Source: Xanthobacteraceae bacterium (GTDB taxonomy: Bacteria > Pseudomonadota > Alphaproteobacteria > Rhizobiales > Xanthobacteraceae). From it: a DNA stretch of 9,569 bases. The stretch spans positions 1 through 9,569 of the forward strand of contig JASHYD010000138.1 in assembly GCA_030043175.1 (NCBI GenBank), in the 5' to 3' direction. The notes under the pieces are model-generated. The model was given only the letters and a program-made list of their open reading frames with translations. It searched no databases and was not told where the DNA came from. Below are positions 1 through 6,228 of this stretch, in pieces. Position numbers and translations under genes: made by a program. Numbering within the stretch: position 1 is the stretch's first letter; each line of letters begins with the position of its first letter.

Positions 1-141
1 CGGGCAGGCGGCGTCGTAAAGTTGGGACCCGCTTGGGGGCATTCGCGTTATTTTGGTCGCGCGCACGGTCAGCCCGTTTACCCTCCGACACTCACCGCGA
101 AACCAGACCCCAGCAGCCCTGGCAATCCCAACACCTCGGGC
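1..141. other. Left-edge stretch without a recognised gene
   Basis: This stretch lies downstream of the acetyltransferase stop codon (TAG, minus strand, 144-142). I see no convincing coding region, no RNA gene and no GC-rich hairpin followed by a T tract. A plus-strand open frame begins here, but it runs antisense into the acetyltransferase gene and resembles no protein I know. The next gene to the left is outside the window. Confidence 0.4.
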
Positions 142-657
142 CTAATGATCAGATGGCCATCGGTACATGACGTCGGGCTCTTTCTCCTCGTTGGCGGACC
201 CATCGGTCGCTTTAACGAGTGTGAAACCCCGCGCTTCATAAAACCGGCGCGCGATGGTGTTGCGCTGGAACGCCCACAGGCTCAAGCTTGAAAATCGGCT
301 CTGCGCCACGGCAAGCAACGCGGTGCCAATACCGCCGCGTTGCGAGGACGGCAGTACGTAGAGTTGATCAACCCACCCTTCACGAAATGCAATCATGCCG
401 ACCAGTTCCTGGTTATCGAAATAGCCCCAGAGTTCGCAGGCGGCGAAGACGCGCTCTCTAAAGAAGCGCCGATCCTCTTCTGGCGTGTGAAGTTGTGCCA
501 GGCTGGGTAAAGCATGGTCGAAAGACACCCGATGGACAGCAGCAGCCCGATCCATGTCTTCCAATTCAAGCCGCCGAAGCATCCAGGCGTCCCACGAGCG
601 ATGTCTGTCAAAAAATTGTGCCCCGCGACCATCATGCGACGCACCACTCACCGTCAA
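142..657 (-). CDS. GNAT family N-acetyltransferase
   Basis: Predicted cytoplasmic acetyl-CoA-dependent N-acetyltransferase of the GNAT fold; the substrate is unknown. Numbered from the TTG at 657 (171 aa), acetyl-CoA-binding motif A is clear at 97-115 (DQLYVLPSSQRGGIGTALL, with the Q/R-x-x-G-x-G loop at 106-111), and motif B at 133-145 contains ARRFYEARGF, typical of the last helix and strand. Motif D (ELVGMIAF, 84-91) precedes motif A. The start is uncertain. TTG at 657 has an AGGAG seven bases upstream that overlaps the stop of the HNH gene (TAGGAG), suggesting coupled translation. An ATG at 582 (MLRRLELED) is where the GNAT domain itself begins, but it has no clear ribosome binding site. 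The gene lies 10 nt behind the HNH nuclease, so the two probably share one mRNA. The family is certain; the role is not. Confidence 0.87.
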   Translation of the reverse strand: MTVSGASHDGRGAQFFDRHRSWDAWMLRRLELEDMDRAAAVHRVSFDHALPSLAQLHTPEEDRRFFRERVFAACELWGYFDNQELVGMIAFREGWVDQLYVLPSSQRGGIGTALLAVAQSRFSSLSLWAFQRNTIARRFYEARGFTLVKATDGSANEEKEPDVMYRWPSDH

Positions 658-664
658 CGGCTCG

Positions 665-669
665 CTCCT
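665..669 (-). promoter_or_regulatory. Ribosome binding site overlapping the HNH stop codon
   Basis: On the minus strand the sequence TAGGAG combines the HNH stop codon with an AGGAG Shine-Dalgarno, seven bases before a TTG codon at 657. This is the main reason to favour the longer acetyltransferase form over the ATG at 582, and it suggests translational coupling of the pair. Confidence 0.45.
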
Positions 670-1225
670 AGGGTTCTAGCTCGCTGTCCCAGTAGAGGTA
701 GTCGAGCCAGCTGTCGTGGAGGTAGTTTGGCGGGAACAGCCGGCCGTTGCGATGAAGGTGGTGCACCGTGGGCTGGAACGGCATCTGGGCCGGGAACATG
801 CCGGCCTCCTGAGGTGTCAGGTTGCTCTTGCGCAAATTGCAGGGCGAACACGCCGCAACCACATTGTTCCACGTGGTCTGGCCGCCCCGCGACCGAGGCA
901 GCAAATGATCGAATGTCAGATCGTCGTTCGCGCCGCAATATTGGCAGGAGAAACGGTCGCGCAAAAACACGTTGAACCGGGTGAAAGCCGGATAGGTTGT
1001 TGGTTTTACAAATGTCTTGAGCGAAACGACGCTGGGCAGCAGCATCTCGAAGCTCGGACTGCGCACCGCCTTTTCGTAGTTGGCGACGATGTTCACGCGG
1101 TCCAGAAATACGGCCTTGATCGCATCCTGCCAGCACCACAGCGACAAGGGATAGTAGCTCAGCGGACGAAAATCCGCGTTGAGTACCAGGGCTGGCCACC
1201 CGTTATGCGCCACATGAGCGTTCAC
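668..1225 (-). CDS. HNH endonuclease domain protein
   Basis: A 185-residue stand-alone HNH (His-Asn-His, beta-beta-alpha-metal) nuclease, predicted to cut nucleic acid with a divalent metal. The HNH module spans about 91-135: two CxxC pairs (C94/C97 and C126/C129) hold a structural zinc, DH at 106-107 supplies the catalytic His, and N120/N121 follow in WNNVVAAC. The N-terminal third (WPALVLNADFRPLSYYP and following) matches the compact HNH proteins conserved across alphaproteobacteria. The open frame extends to 1369, but I chose GTG at 1225: GGAGGAG sits seven bases upstream, and from there the protein starts NAHV, as I recall these family members doing. The upstream 48 residues look non-coding and contain the promoter. 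No methyltransferase or restriction subunit is nearby, so restriction is not indicated; the biological role is unknown. Confidence 0.9.
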   Translation of the reverse strand: MNAHVAHNGWPALVLNADFRPLSYYPLSLWCWQDAIKAVFLDRVNIVANYEKAVRSPSFEMLLPSVVSLKTFVKPTTYPAFTRFNVFLRDRFSCQYCGANDDLTFDHLLPRSRGGQTTWNNVVAACSPCNLRKSNLTPQEAGMFPAQMPFQPTVHHLHRNGRLFPPNYLHDSWLDYLYWDSELEP

Positions 1226-1232
1226 GCCGACG

Positions 1233-1239
1233 CTCCTCC
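1233..1239 (-). promoter_or_regulatory. Strong Shine-Dalgarno fixing the HNH start
   Basis: The minus strand reads GGAGGAG seven bases before the GTG at 1225. This is one of the best ribosome binding sites in the window and overrides the longer open frame that begins at 1369. Confidence 0.7.
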
Positions 1240-1246
1240 ACCTCGT

Positions 1247-1278
1247 CTTAACCGGAAACGCGCTCACGCGCTTAACCG
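1247..1278. repeat. Two 8-bp direct repeats (CTTAACCG) in the HNH leader
   Basis: CTTAACCG occurs at 1247-1254 and again at 1271-1278, a period of 24 bp, between the predicted promoter and the HNH start. The copies are short and could be chance; they might mark a regulator site in the 5' leader. Confidence 0.25.
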
Positions 1279-1294
1279 AAGCACTGCCCTCCAC

Positions 1295-1323
1295 TTTATA
1301 GGGGGACGTTACAGGATTGTGAA
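1295..1323 (-). promoter_or_regulatory. Sigma-70-like promoter for the HNH-acetyltransferase unit
   Basis: On the minus strand a -35 element TTCACA (1323-1318; 5 of 6 to TTGACA) is separated by exactly 17 bp from a -10 element TATAAA (1300-1295; 5 of 6 to TATAAT). This predicts transcription starting near 1288 and a leader of roughly 60 nt before the GTG at 1225. It is the closest match to a housekeeping promoter that I found in the window. Confidence 0.55.
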
Positions 1324-1553
1324 GCTTAAGCCAAAACTTGGCCAATCCGGCCCCGACCATCGGCCGCACCCCGCACGTGCGCGCCGCGTAAGCGCAGCCG
1401 AAGGAGCTTGCGGCCCGACAGGGTGGACGCCGTGGGAGGCAGACCTGGTGTCCACGCGCCTCGCCTCAGCAAATGCCCCCGCGCGCGACACACCGTTAGC
1501 GCGCATTTACGAGTACAACAACTATATGGAGCAAAAACCTGGATATTCCAACG
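1324..1553. other. Intergenic stretch between HNH promoter and esterase stop
   Basis: No supported gene. A minus-strand frame from 1506 to 1309 lacks a ribosome binding site and has arginine/alanine-rich, shadow-like composition. The stretch holds a 10-bp palindrome CGCACGTGCG (1372-1381) and a loose inverted pair GTGGAC/GTCCAC (1423-1428, 1450-1455). The minus strand has a short T run just after the esterase stop but only a 4-bp stem before it, so I do not call a terminator. Confidence 0.35.
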
Positions 1554-2246
1554 TCATAGGGTACCGAACCCCCCGGGCGAGCTCAATCGCCTAGCCAGGA
1601 ATTCGCCGCCGTGACGCAGGCCCTCATGGTCGATGCCGTGGCCTAGGCCGGCCGAGAGGTGCCATTCGGTCGGAATTTCGAGCGCTGCAAGATGTTGGGC
1701 TGACGAGAACAGCGCCTGGGCCGGGATGAGGTCGTCCCCATCGCCATGAACCAGCAGGACCGGCGGACGCGCCCGAATGTCGCCGGACACGGCCTCGGCT
1801 GCAGCCCCGTCCGGCAGAACGAACATTCCCGAATATCCCACGATTGCAGCGGGCCGTTCGGGGCGCCGCAGCCCGACATGCAACGCCATCATGGTGCCCT
1901 GGCTGAACCCCACCAGAGCAAGCGCGCTTCCCGGCAAGTTGTTGCGCTTGAGTTCCTCGGTGATAAAGCGCTCAAGGAGCGGGGCTGACTTGTTGACGCC
2001 GATCCACCGCTCGTTCTTGTCGCGCAGGGTGAGCGAAAACCACTGCCGGCCCGGTGGCGCCGCCCCGCACGGTTCCGGCGCGTGAGGCGACACGAAGGCT
2101 GCGTCCGGCAGGAGATTTTGCCAAGCGCGTCCCAGTTCGATGAGGTCGTTGCCGTCAGCGCCATATCCGTGCAGGAAGATGACGAGCTGACGCGCTGTTG
2201 CGCGGGAGCGCGGGGCAAGCCGCGGCCCGGTGAGTTCTCCAGCCAT
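1554..2246 (-). CDS. Alpha/beta-hydrolase carboxylesterase (phospholipase/carboxylesterase family)
   Basis: Predicted cytoplasmic serine esterase of the compact phospholipase/carboxylesterase (AB_hydrolase_2) family, which hydrolyses short-chain acyl esters or lysophospholipid-type substrates. From the ATG at 2246 it is 230 residues, the usual family size. Visible features: the oxyanion-hole strand LVIFLHGYGADGNDL near 21-35, the nucleophile elbow GFSQG (Ser115), the acid residue in HGDGDDLIP (Asp171) and the histidine in AGLGHGID (His203), completing the Ser-Asp-His triad. No signal peptide is evident. A GTG at 2249 is possible, but the GGGAGG lies only 1 nt from it and 4 nt from the ATG, so I prefer the ATG. 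The ATG overlaps the glycosylase stop codon (TGATG), so the two genes are almost certainly co-transcribed and coupled. The physiological substrate cannot be read from sequence. Confidence 0.92.
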   Translation of the reverse strand: MAGELTGPRLAPRSRATARQLVIFLHGYGADGNDLIELGRAWQNLLPDAAFVSPHAPEPCGAAPPGRQWFSLTLRDKNERWIGVNKSAPLLERFITEELKRNNLPGSALALVGFSQGTMMALHVGLRRPERPAAIVGYSGMFVLPDGAAAEAVSGDIRARPPVLLVHGDGDDLIPAQALFSSAQHLAALEIPTEWHLSAGLGHGIDHEGLRHGGEFLARRLSSPGGFGTL

Positions 2247-2917
2247 CACTCCTCCCTCGATTCGGTGGGCTGTACCGGTATGGCTTCGCGCTGTTTAATC
2301 GCCCGGTAGTAGGCCCACAAGAGGCGAGCCGCCACGCCGCGCCAGGGTCGCCATGGCTCGGCGAGCAAGCCGGTCTCTTTCGCAGTCGGCCGCGCCGGCA
2401 GTCCCAATGCGAGCCGCGCGCCTTCCTGAAGCGCAAGATCGCCTGCCGGCCAGGCGTCCGGATGCCCGAGGCAGAACAACAAGTAGATATCGGCCGTCCA
2501 TGGGCCGATGCCGTGAATGGCGCAAAGCGCCCGATGAGCCGCCTCGGCCGGCATATCTGGCAGCGCCTCGCAATCCAGCGCCCCGTTGGCAACGGCCCGG
2601 GCGATCTCCTTGAGGGCGCGGATCTTGGGCCGTGACAGCCCAAGCCGGGCAAGCCGGGCAGCTCGCGCCTTCATCAGGCTTTGCGGGGTGAACGGATCGT
2701 AGGCGGCGGCGAGCCTTGCCCAGATCGCACTGGCGCTCGCGGTCGAAAGTTGCTGGGAGACCACAATGCCGGCTAAGCCGGCAAATCCTCCGGGCCGGCG
2801 GCGCAACGGCAGGGGCCCCGCGGCCGCCGCCACCTTGGCAAGTCGCGGATCAGCCGCGATCAGGACCTCAAGCCCTGCGGCGACATCGGCCTCGGTGTCG
2901 ATTCGGTCATGCAGCAT
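2246..2917 (-). CDS. DNA-3-methyladenine glycosylase, HhH-GPD (AlkA-like)
   Basis: Base-excision-repair glycosylase predicted to remove alkylated purines such as 3-methyladenine, leaving an abasic site. Counted from the ATG at 2917 (223 aa), the family hallmarks are GIVVSQQLSTASA (50-62), the helix-hairpin-helix HGIGPWTADIYLL (135-147), and the catalytic aspartate Asp160 in PAGDLALQ. W140 and the following T-A-D are typical of the AlkA branch. It lacks the N-terminal domain of E. coli AlkA, so it is the short bacterial form. The frame remains open to 3025, but the extra 36 residues overlap the gluQRS start and an intergenic dyad and look non-coding. No strong ribosome binding site precedes 2917, so the start is moderately certain. 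It is coupled to the esterase downstream and divergent from gluQRS. I see no Ada-type or LexA site upstream. Confidence 0.92.
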   Translation of the reverse strand: MLHDRIDTEADVAAGLEVLIAADPRLAKVAAAAGPLPLRRRPGGFAGLAGIVVSQQLSTASASAIWARLAAAYDPFTPQSLMKARAARLARLGLSRPKIRALKEIARAVANGALDCEALPDMPAEAAHRALCAIHGIGPWTADIYLLFCLGHPDAWPAGDLALQEGARLALGLPARPTAKETGLLAEPWRPWRGVAARLLWAYYRAIKQREAIPVQPTESREE

Positions 2918-2933
2918 AGGCGGCGGCTCGGGC

Positions 2934-2961
2934 GTGGCGCAAATCAGCTGGATTGCGCCAC
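2934..2961. promoter_or_regulatory. Perfect 9-bp dyad in the glycosylase/gluQRS divergent region
   Basis: GTGGCGCAA (2934-2942) and TTGCGCCAC (2953-2961) are perfect inverted copies separated by 10 bp. The half-sites repeat about every 19 bp, near two helical turns, as expected for a dimeric regulator; as RNA they could form a GC-rich stem with a 10-nt loop. The dyad sits in the 106-bp gap between the two divergent start codons, so it could influence either gene. The binding protein is unknown. Confidence 0.45.
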
Positions 2962-3023
2962 AAGGGGACGTATCAGATTGGACGGCAGACGGCCCCAGGA
3001 CAAGCGCCGATGAGAACGCCTGC

Positions 3024-3908
3024 ATGACGGTGCCGATTTTTCGTTTCGCGCCCAGCCCGAACGGCTATCTCCACCTCGGCCATGCGCTGTCTGCGCTGCT
3101 GAACTTCGATATGGCGCAACGCAGCGGCGGACGGCTTCTCCTTCGCATCGAGGACATCGATCAAGGGCGATGTCGCCCGGCGTACGAGGCAGCGATCTAC
3201 CAGGATCTCACATGGCTCGGAGTTCGCTGGGAAGAGCCGGTGCGACGACAGTCGGCGCATTTCGACGCCTACAAGGCGGCGCTCGACCGGCTCGATGCCA
3301 TGGGGCTCATTTATCCGAGCTTCGAAAGCCGTGCCGAGATTGCGCGACTGGTGGCGGAGCGCGATCGCGCCGGACCGTGGCCGCGCGATCCCGACGGCAT
3401 TGCCCTTTATCCGGGCAACGCAAAGGCAATGCCGGCGAGCGAACGTCGCCGGCGGCTTGATGCCGGCGATCCATTCGCATTGCGCCTCGATGTGGCTGCC
3501 GCGATGGCGCTTGCGGTGCGACGCGGGGAGCCGCTGACCTGGTATGAAACCGGGGTAGGTCCCAACGGGCAAGCCGGCGACGTTTTGGCCGATCCGGCGG
3601 CATGGGGCGACGTCATCCTGGCGCGCAAGGACATTCCGGCGAGCTATCACCTTTCGGTTGTGGTCGACGATGCGCATCAGGGCGTCACCCATGTGGTGCG
3701 CGGTCAGGACCTGTTCCATGCCACCAGCCTGCATCGTCTGCTCCAGAATCTGCTCAGGCTGCCGCAACCTGTCTATCACCACCATCGGCTGATCCGCGAC
3801 GTTAACGGCAGCAAACTTTCCAAGTCTGGTTATGCGACAGGCCTGCGCGAACTGCGGGCGGGGGGGGCGACGCCGGCCGATATCCGGCGGACAGTCGGGC
3901 TGCCGTAG
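3024..3908 (+). CDS. gluQRS: Glutamyl-Q tRNA(Asp) synthetase
   Basis: GluQRS is a truncated glutamyl-tRNA synthetase paralogue lacking the anticodon-binding domain. It activates glutamate without tRNA and attaches it to the queuosine at position 34 of tRNA(Asp). The 294-residue length fits (family about 290-310, against about 470 for true GltX). The N-terminus RFAPSPNGYLHLGHALSA (7-24) carries the class I signature in its HLGH form (17-20). RIEDID (41-46) and RGQDL (226-230) are family motifs, and KLSKS (264-268) is the KMSKS loop. The region that holds the zinc ligands in E. coli GluQRS (YPCFC-type) reads YPSFESRAEI here, so those cysteines are missing. The start is the ATG giving MTVPIFRFAPSP; it lacks a strong Shine-Dalgarno. 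The longer open frame from 2766 overlaps the glycosylase and is a shadow. I see no queuosine-synthesis gene nearby. Confidence 0.95.
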   Translation: MTVPIFRFAPSPNGYLHLGHALSALLNFDMAQRSGGRLLLRIEDIDQGRCRPAYEAAIYQDLTWLGVRWEEPVRRQSAHFDAYKAALDRLDAMGLIYPSFESRAEIARLVAERDRAGPWPRDPDGIALYPGNAKAMPASERRRRLDAGDPFALRLDVAAAMALAVRRGEPLTWYETGVGPNGQAGDVLADPAAWGDVILARKDIPASYHLSVVVDDAHQGVTHVVRGQDLFHATSLHRLLQNLLRLPQPVYHHHRLIRDVNGSKLSKSGYATGLRELRAGGATPADIRRTVGLP

Positions 3909-4135
3909 GCGTTTTGCGCCGTGGCTTGATCGTTTTGCCCCGCAACTCGTCATGCCATCGGTTGCGAAAGCGACGATGCACGACCTTGCCGGGGCACGAA
4001 AATTCAGTCCCCGGCGTGACCCAGCTCACATTCCACAATGCCGGCCTGGGCCATAATGGACAATCAAAACCGCCCGCTGACGCTGGTCGCGGTCCCCCAC
4101 ATTCCATCGGCAAACTGCCCCCGCGTGAGGCTGTA
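3909..4135. other. Gap between gluQRS and a small membrane-protein ORF
   Basis: Non-coding or nearly so. It contains a GC-rich inverted repeat (GCCGGGG at 3988-3994, CCCCGGC at 4009-4015; 14-nt loop) with no T tract on either side, so it is not a classical terminator. It also contains a 26-codon micro-ORF (4056-4136) whose TAA overlaps the next ATG. No recognisable promoter was found. Confidence 0.35.
3988..4015. repeat. GC-rich 7-bp hairpin downstream of gluQRS
   Basis: GCCGGGG and CCCCGGC form a perfect 7-bp stem around a 14-nt A/T-rich loop, about 80 nt after the gluQRS stop. It could end or stabilise the gluQRS transcript, but no U-run follows, so intrinsic termination is not supported. 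Confidence 0.35.
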
Positions 4136-4306
4136 ATGGCAGGCTTTGAGACTCGCGGCAAACGTGGTCACATCAATTTTCATCGACGCAGGTCCGACCG
4201 CGGGTTCCTCGTCGCTGTGGTGATTGCCGCGATAGGCCTGATCATGCTGTCCATTGGGCTGGGCGTCGGCATCAGCCCCGAGGCGTCGATGTTGGCTGCT
4301 CCCTAA
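4136..4306 (+). CDS. Small single-span membrane protein, hypothetical
   Basis: A 56-residue open frame that I do not recognise. Residues 1-22 are strongly basic (R7, K9, R10, R17-R19, R22). They are followed by one hydrophobic helix at about 23-46 (FLVAVVIAAIGLIMLSIGLG) and a short tail ending SMLAAP, which predicts an inner-membrane protein with the N-terminus inside. A good ribosome binding site (GAGG at 4127-4130, five bases before ATG) supports translation. The frame stays open upstream to 3914, but that part has no helix or homology I can see. It sits upstream of mmcB on the same strand, 158 bp away. The overlapping micro-ORF stop (TAATG) may couple its translation. It could still be chance, since GC-rich DNA yields many such frames; the RBS plus clean transmembrane segment make it better than average. 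Confidence 0.42.
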   Translation: MAGFETRGKRGHINFHRRRSDRGFLVAVVIAAIGLIMLSIGLGVGISPEASMLAAP

Positions 4307-4319
4307 TCCGCGTGTGGGA

Positions 4320-4381
4320 TCCGCTTCCGGGCCGATCGCGTCTGGGCCGGTCCGCTTTCGGGCCGATCGCTTCTGGCCTTG
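4320..4381. repeat. 31-bp imperfect tandem duplication upstream of mmcB
   Basis: Two adjacent 31-bp units (4320-4350 and 4351-4381) share 26 of 31 positions, 24 of the first 26, with common core GGGCCGATCGC. They lie between the small membrane-protein ORF and mmcB. Each contains the palindrome CGATCG inside a larger GC-rich block. This looks like a local duplication; whether it binds a regulator is unknown. Confidence 0.55.
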
Positions 4382-4464
4382 TCGATTTCCACGCGCCATG
4401 GAATGTTCGGCTCACGCCGCAAGCGCCGAGGATTGGCGGATCGGCGATCCGAACCGATGTCGTG

Positions 4465-4956
4465 ATGTTGACGATTGCACCCCCGGTGGCGCCGCTTGAC
4501 CGCCGTCAGTCGCCGACGGCGCTCGCGGTGTCGCGCGGGACTCAGCGTTTGCTGGCGACGCTCGGGCTATCCTGCATCGCCGAACTGCCGCTCAACTCCG
4601 CACGCCGCGCCGATCTCGTGGCCCTCGGCGGCGACGGCGAAATCTGGATCGTCGAGATCAAGTCCTCGGTCGAGGATTTTCGCGCCGATCACAAATGGGC
4701 CGACTACCGGATGCACTGCGATCGCCTGTTCTTCGCGACCGCCGAGCATGTGCCGCTCGATATCTTTCCCGCCGACACCGGATTGATCCTCGCTGACGGT
4801 TACGGGGCCGACTTGGTGCGCGAGGCGCCGCAACACCGCTTGCACGCCGCGACCCGCAAGCGCGTTACCCTGGCATTTGCGCGCGCCGCGGCAGCGCGGC
4901 TGCAGACGCTCTGCGACCCGCAGGGGCTGTACAGAAGCGAAATCTTAGACAAGTGA
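4465..4956 (+). CDS. mmcB: MmcB family DNA repair protein
   Basis: MmcB proteins are small alphaproteobacterial nucleases of the PD-(D/E)xK superfamily, linked to survival of DNA crosslink or mitomycin C damage, often under SOS control. From the ATG at 4465 it is 163 residues, the normal size. The core matches the family closely: RRADLVAL (48-54), WIVEIKSSVEDFRADHKWADY (61-81) and CDRLFFA (85-91). Likely metal ligands and catalytic residues are Asp50, Glu64 and Lys66 (the EIK triplet). The C-terminus contains a helical, alanine-rich stretch (RVTLAFARAAAARL, 133-146). The frame remains open to a GTG at 4312, but that extension crosses the tandem duplication and has no family similarity. No strong Shine-Dalgarno precedes 4465; a GTG one codon earlier is also possible. 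I looked for the alphaproteobacterial LexA box (GTTC-N7-GTTC or its complement) upstream and did not find one. Confidence 0.92.
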   Translation: MLTIAPPVAPLDRRQSPTALAVSRGTQRLLATLGLSCIAELPLNSARRADLVALGGDGEIWIVEIKSSVEDFRADHKWADYRMHCDRLFFATAEHVPLDIFPADTGLILADGYGADLVREAPQHRLHAATRKRVTLAFARAAAARLQTLCDPQGLYRSEILDK

Positions 4957-5060
4957 AATGCCATAGACGGCAAAGGCGTGGATCACGCAAGCCTCATCGC
5001 CGGGTTGCACCCCTCTCGCCTCCCGCAGGGTTCGGGCTGCCGTCCACCAATTGGGGCGCC
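4957..5060. other. Convergent gap between mmcB and desaturase
   Basis: About 104 bp between two stop codons facing each other. I looked for a bidirectional terminator and saw only weak GC-rich pairings without T or A tracts. Confidence 0.35.
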
Positions 5061-6221
5061 TTACACGCGGATCGGGCAGAGCCGCGCCCCGATCGCGTCA
5101 AGGAGAAGCGCATGGGCCTGATCGGCAATGTCGTCGATCGACGGCGTCCTGGCGAACATCGCCGTGGCGCGGCTTAAGACCTCGGTGCGGGTCGGCAGTT
5201 GCGGCAGGTACAAGTGCGCCAACACGTTCGCGGCACGTTGCTGGGTTGCCGACAGTTTTTCCCGCAGTGCCGAGAGGCTCGTTCCGTCAAGCGCCGCTCC
5301 GATCGCAGCGGCAATGCGGTCGGGCTGGAAGCTGTCGGCGAGCTGCGCGGCAGCGCGATTGATCACGCGAGCGCCCAGCCGATGCTCGTTGCGCAGCACC
5401 GCGACCGGCGGCGACTTCAAATCCCACACCAGCCCGCTCCACGACAGCACCTTGAGGATGTAGTAGGTCGGATCGAACTCCCACCATCGGAATCCCTGGC
5501 GGACACTGCTTTGGTAGGCATGATGATTGTTGTGCCAGCCCTCCCCCATCGTGAAGGTCGCCAGGAACCAGTTGTTTCGCGAATCGTCGCCCGTCACATA
5601 GCGCTTCTTTCCCCACACATGGGCGAGCGAGTTGATGCAGAAGGTCGCGTGATAGACGAGGACCGTGCTCCAGAAGAATCCAATAATGAGGCCCGGCCAG
5701 CCGCCCACCACAAAGCACAGCACCGCCAGCATGATGGCAGGCGCCAGTTCGTACCGGTGCAACCACATCAGTTCCGGAAAGCGCGCGAAGTCGGCGATCT
5801 TGACGAGGTCCGCTACGTCATGCTTGGCGGCAAAGATCCACCCGACGTGGCTATAGAGGAACCCCTTGTGACGCGGCGAATGGACGTCGTGGACGGTGTC
5901 GGAATGCAGGTGGTGATGACGATGCTTGGCGGCCCACCACAGCACGCTGCGTTGCGCCGTGCTCTGCGCCAGCACCGCCAGCAAGAATTGCGCGAAGCGG
6001 CCGGTGGTAAAGGCGCGGTGAGCGAAGTATCGATGATATCCGGCCCCGATGGCAAAGATTCGCAACCAATAAAGCGCGATGCCGATCGCCACCGCCTGCC
6101 AGGTAAACCCGGACCAGACGGCGCCGATGCAGCTCAGATGGACGAGCGCAAACGGTATGGCCGACGGGTAAATGATATCGTCGTCGGTTTTGCTCAGCGG
6201 ATCAGAGTTCTCATCGGCCAT
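5061..6221 (-). CDS. Membrane acyl-CoA/fatty-acid desaturase
   Basis: Integral-membrane di-iron desaturase that uses O2 and reducing power to place a double bond (probably delta-9 type) in acyl-CoA or acyl-lipid chains, altering membrane fluidity. From the ATG at 6221 it has 386 residues. All three histidine boxes are present: HRYFAHR (63-69), HRHHH (100-104) and HNNHH (230-234), with a further conserved NSLAHVWG at 197-204. Hydrophobic spans lie near 20-58, 75-95 and 158-192. After the catalytic domain (about 270) a 115-residue, soluble-looking, mostly helical C-terminal extension follows, seen in other alphaproteobacterial members as far as I recall. The frame is open to a TTG at 6290, but that only adds translated copies of the 15-bp repeat (GVWER). 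GAGG seven bases before the ATG supports 6221. It converges on mmcB and lies downstream of actSR. Confidence 0.95.
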   Translation of the reverse strand: MADENSDPLSKTDDDIIYPSAIPFALVHLSCIGAVWSGFTWQAVAIGIALYWLRIFAIGAGYHRYFAHRAFTTGRFAQFLLAVLAQSTAQRSVLWWAAKHRHHHLHSDTVHDVHSPRHKGFLYSHVGWIFAAKHDVADLVKIADFARFPELMWLHRYELAPAIMLAVLCFVVGGWPGLIIGFFWSTVLVYHATFCINSLAHVWGKKRYVTGDDSRNNWFLATFTMGEGWHNNHHAYQSSVRQGFRWWEFDPTYYILKVLSWSGLVWDLKSPPVAVLRNEHRLGARVINRAAAQLADSFQPDRIAAAIGAALDGTSLSALREKLSATQQRAANVLAHLYLPQLPTRTEVLSRATAMFARTPSIDDIADQAHALLLDAIGARLCPIRV

Positions 6222-6228
6222 GATCGGA

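Noticed and set aside
1226..1369. N-terminal extension of the HNH protein to 1369
   Set aside because: It would include the predicted -35/-10 elements; the GTG at 1225 has a strong Shine-Dalgarno and gives the normal family length.
2918..3025. N-terminal extension of the glycosylase to 3025
   Set aside because: The extra 36 residues cross the 9-bp dyad and overlap the gluQRS start, have no family similarity and no Shine-Dalgarno.
2973..3953. Minus-strand open frame (326 codons) opposite gluQRS
   Set aside because: Antisense shadow; gluQRS carries intact class I synthetase motifs, and this frame shows none and no ribosome binding site.
4312..4464. N-terminal extension of MmcB to a GTG at 4312
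   Set aside because: It translates the tandem duplication and has no similarity to MmcB; the conserved protein begins near 4465.
4307..4464. SOS/LexA operator upstream of mmcB
   Set aside because: I looked for GTTC-N7-GTTC and GAAC-N7-GAAC; isolated GTTC and GAAC words occur (near 4404 and 4451) but none has a partner at the right spacing.
668..4956. A DNA defence or repair island made of the HNH nuclease, glycosylase and MmcB
   Set aside because: The three genes are in separate, differently oriented units interrupted by housekeeping genes, and all belong to families widespread in alphaproteobacterial chromosomes.
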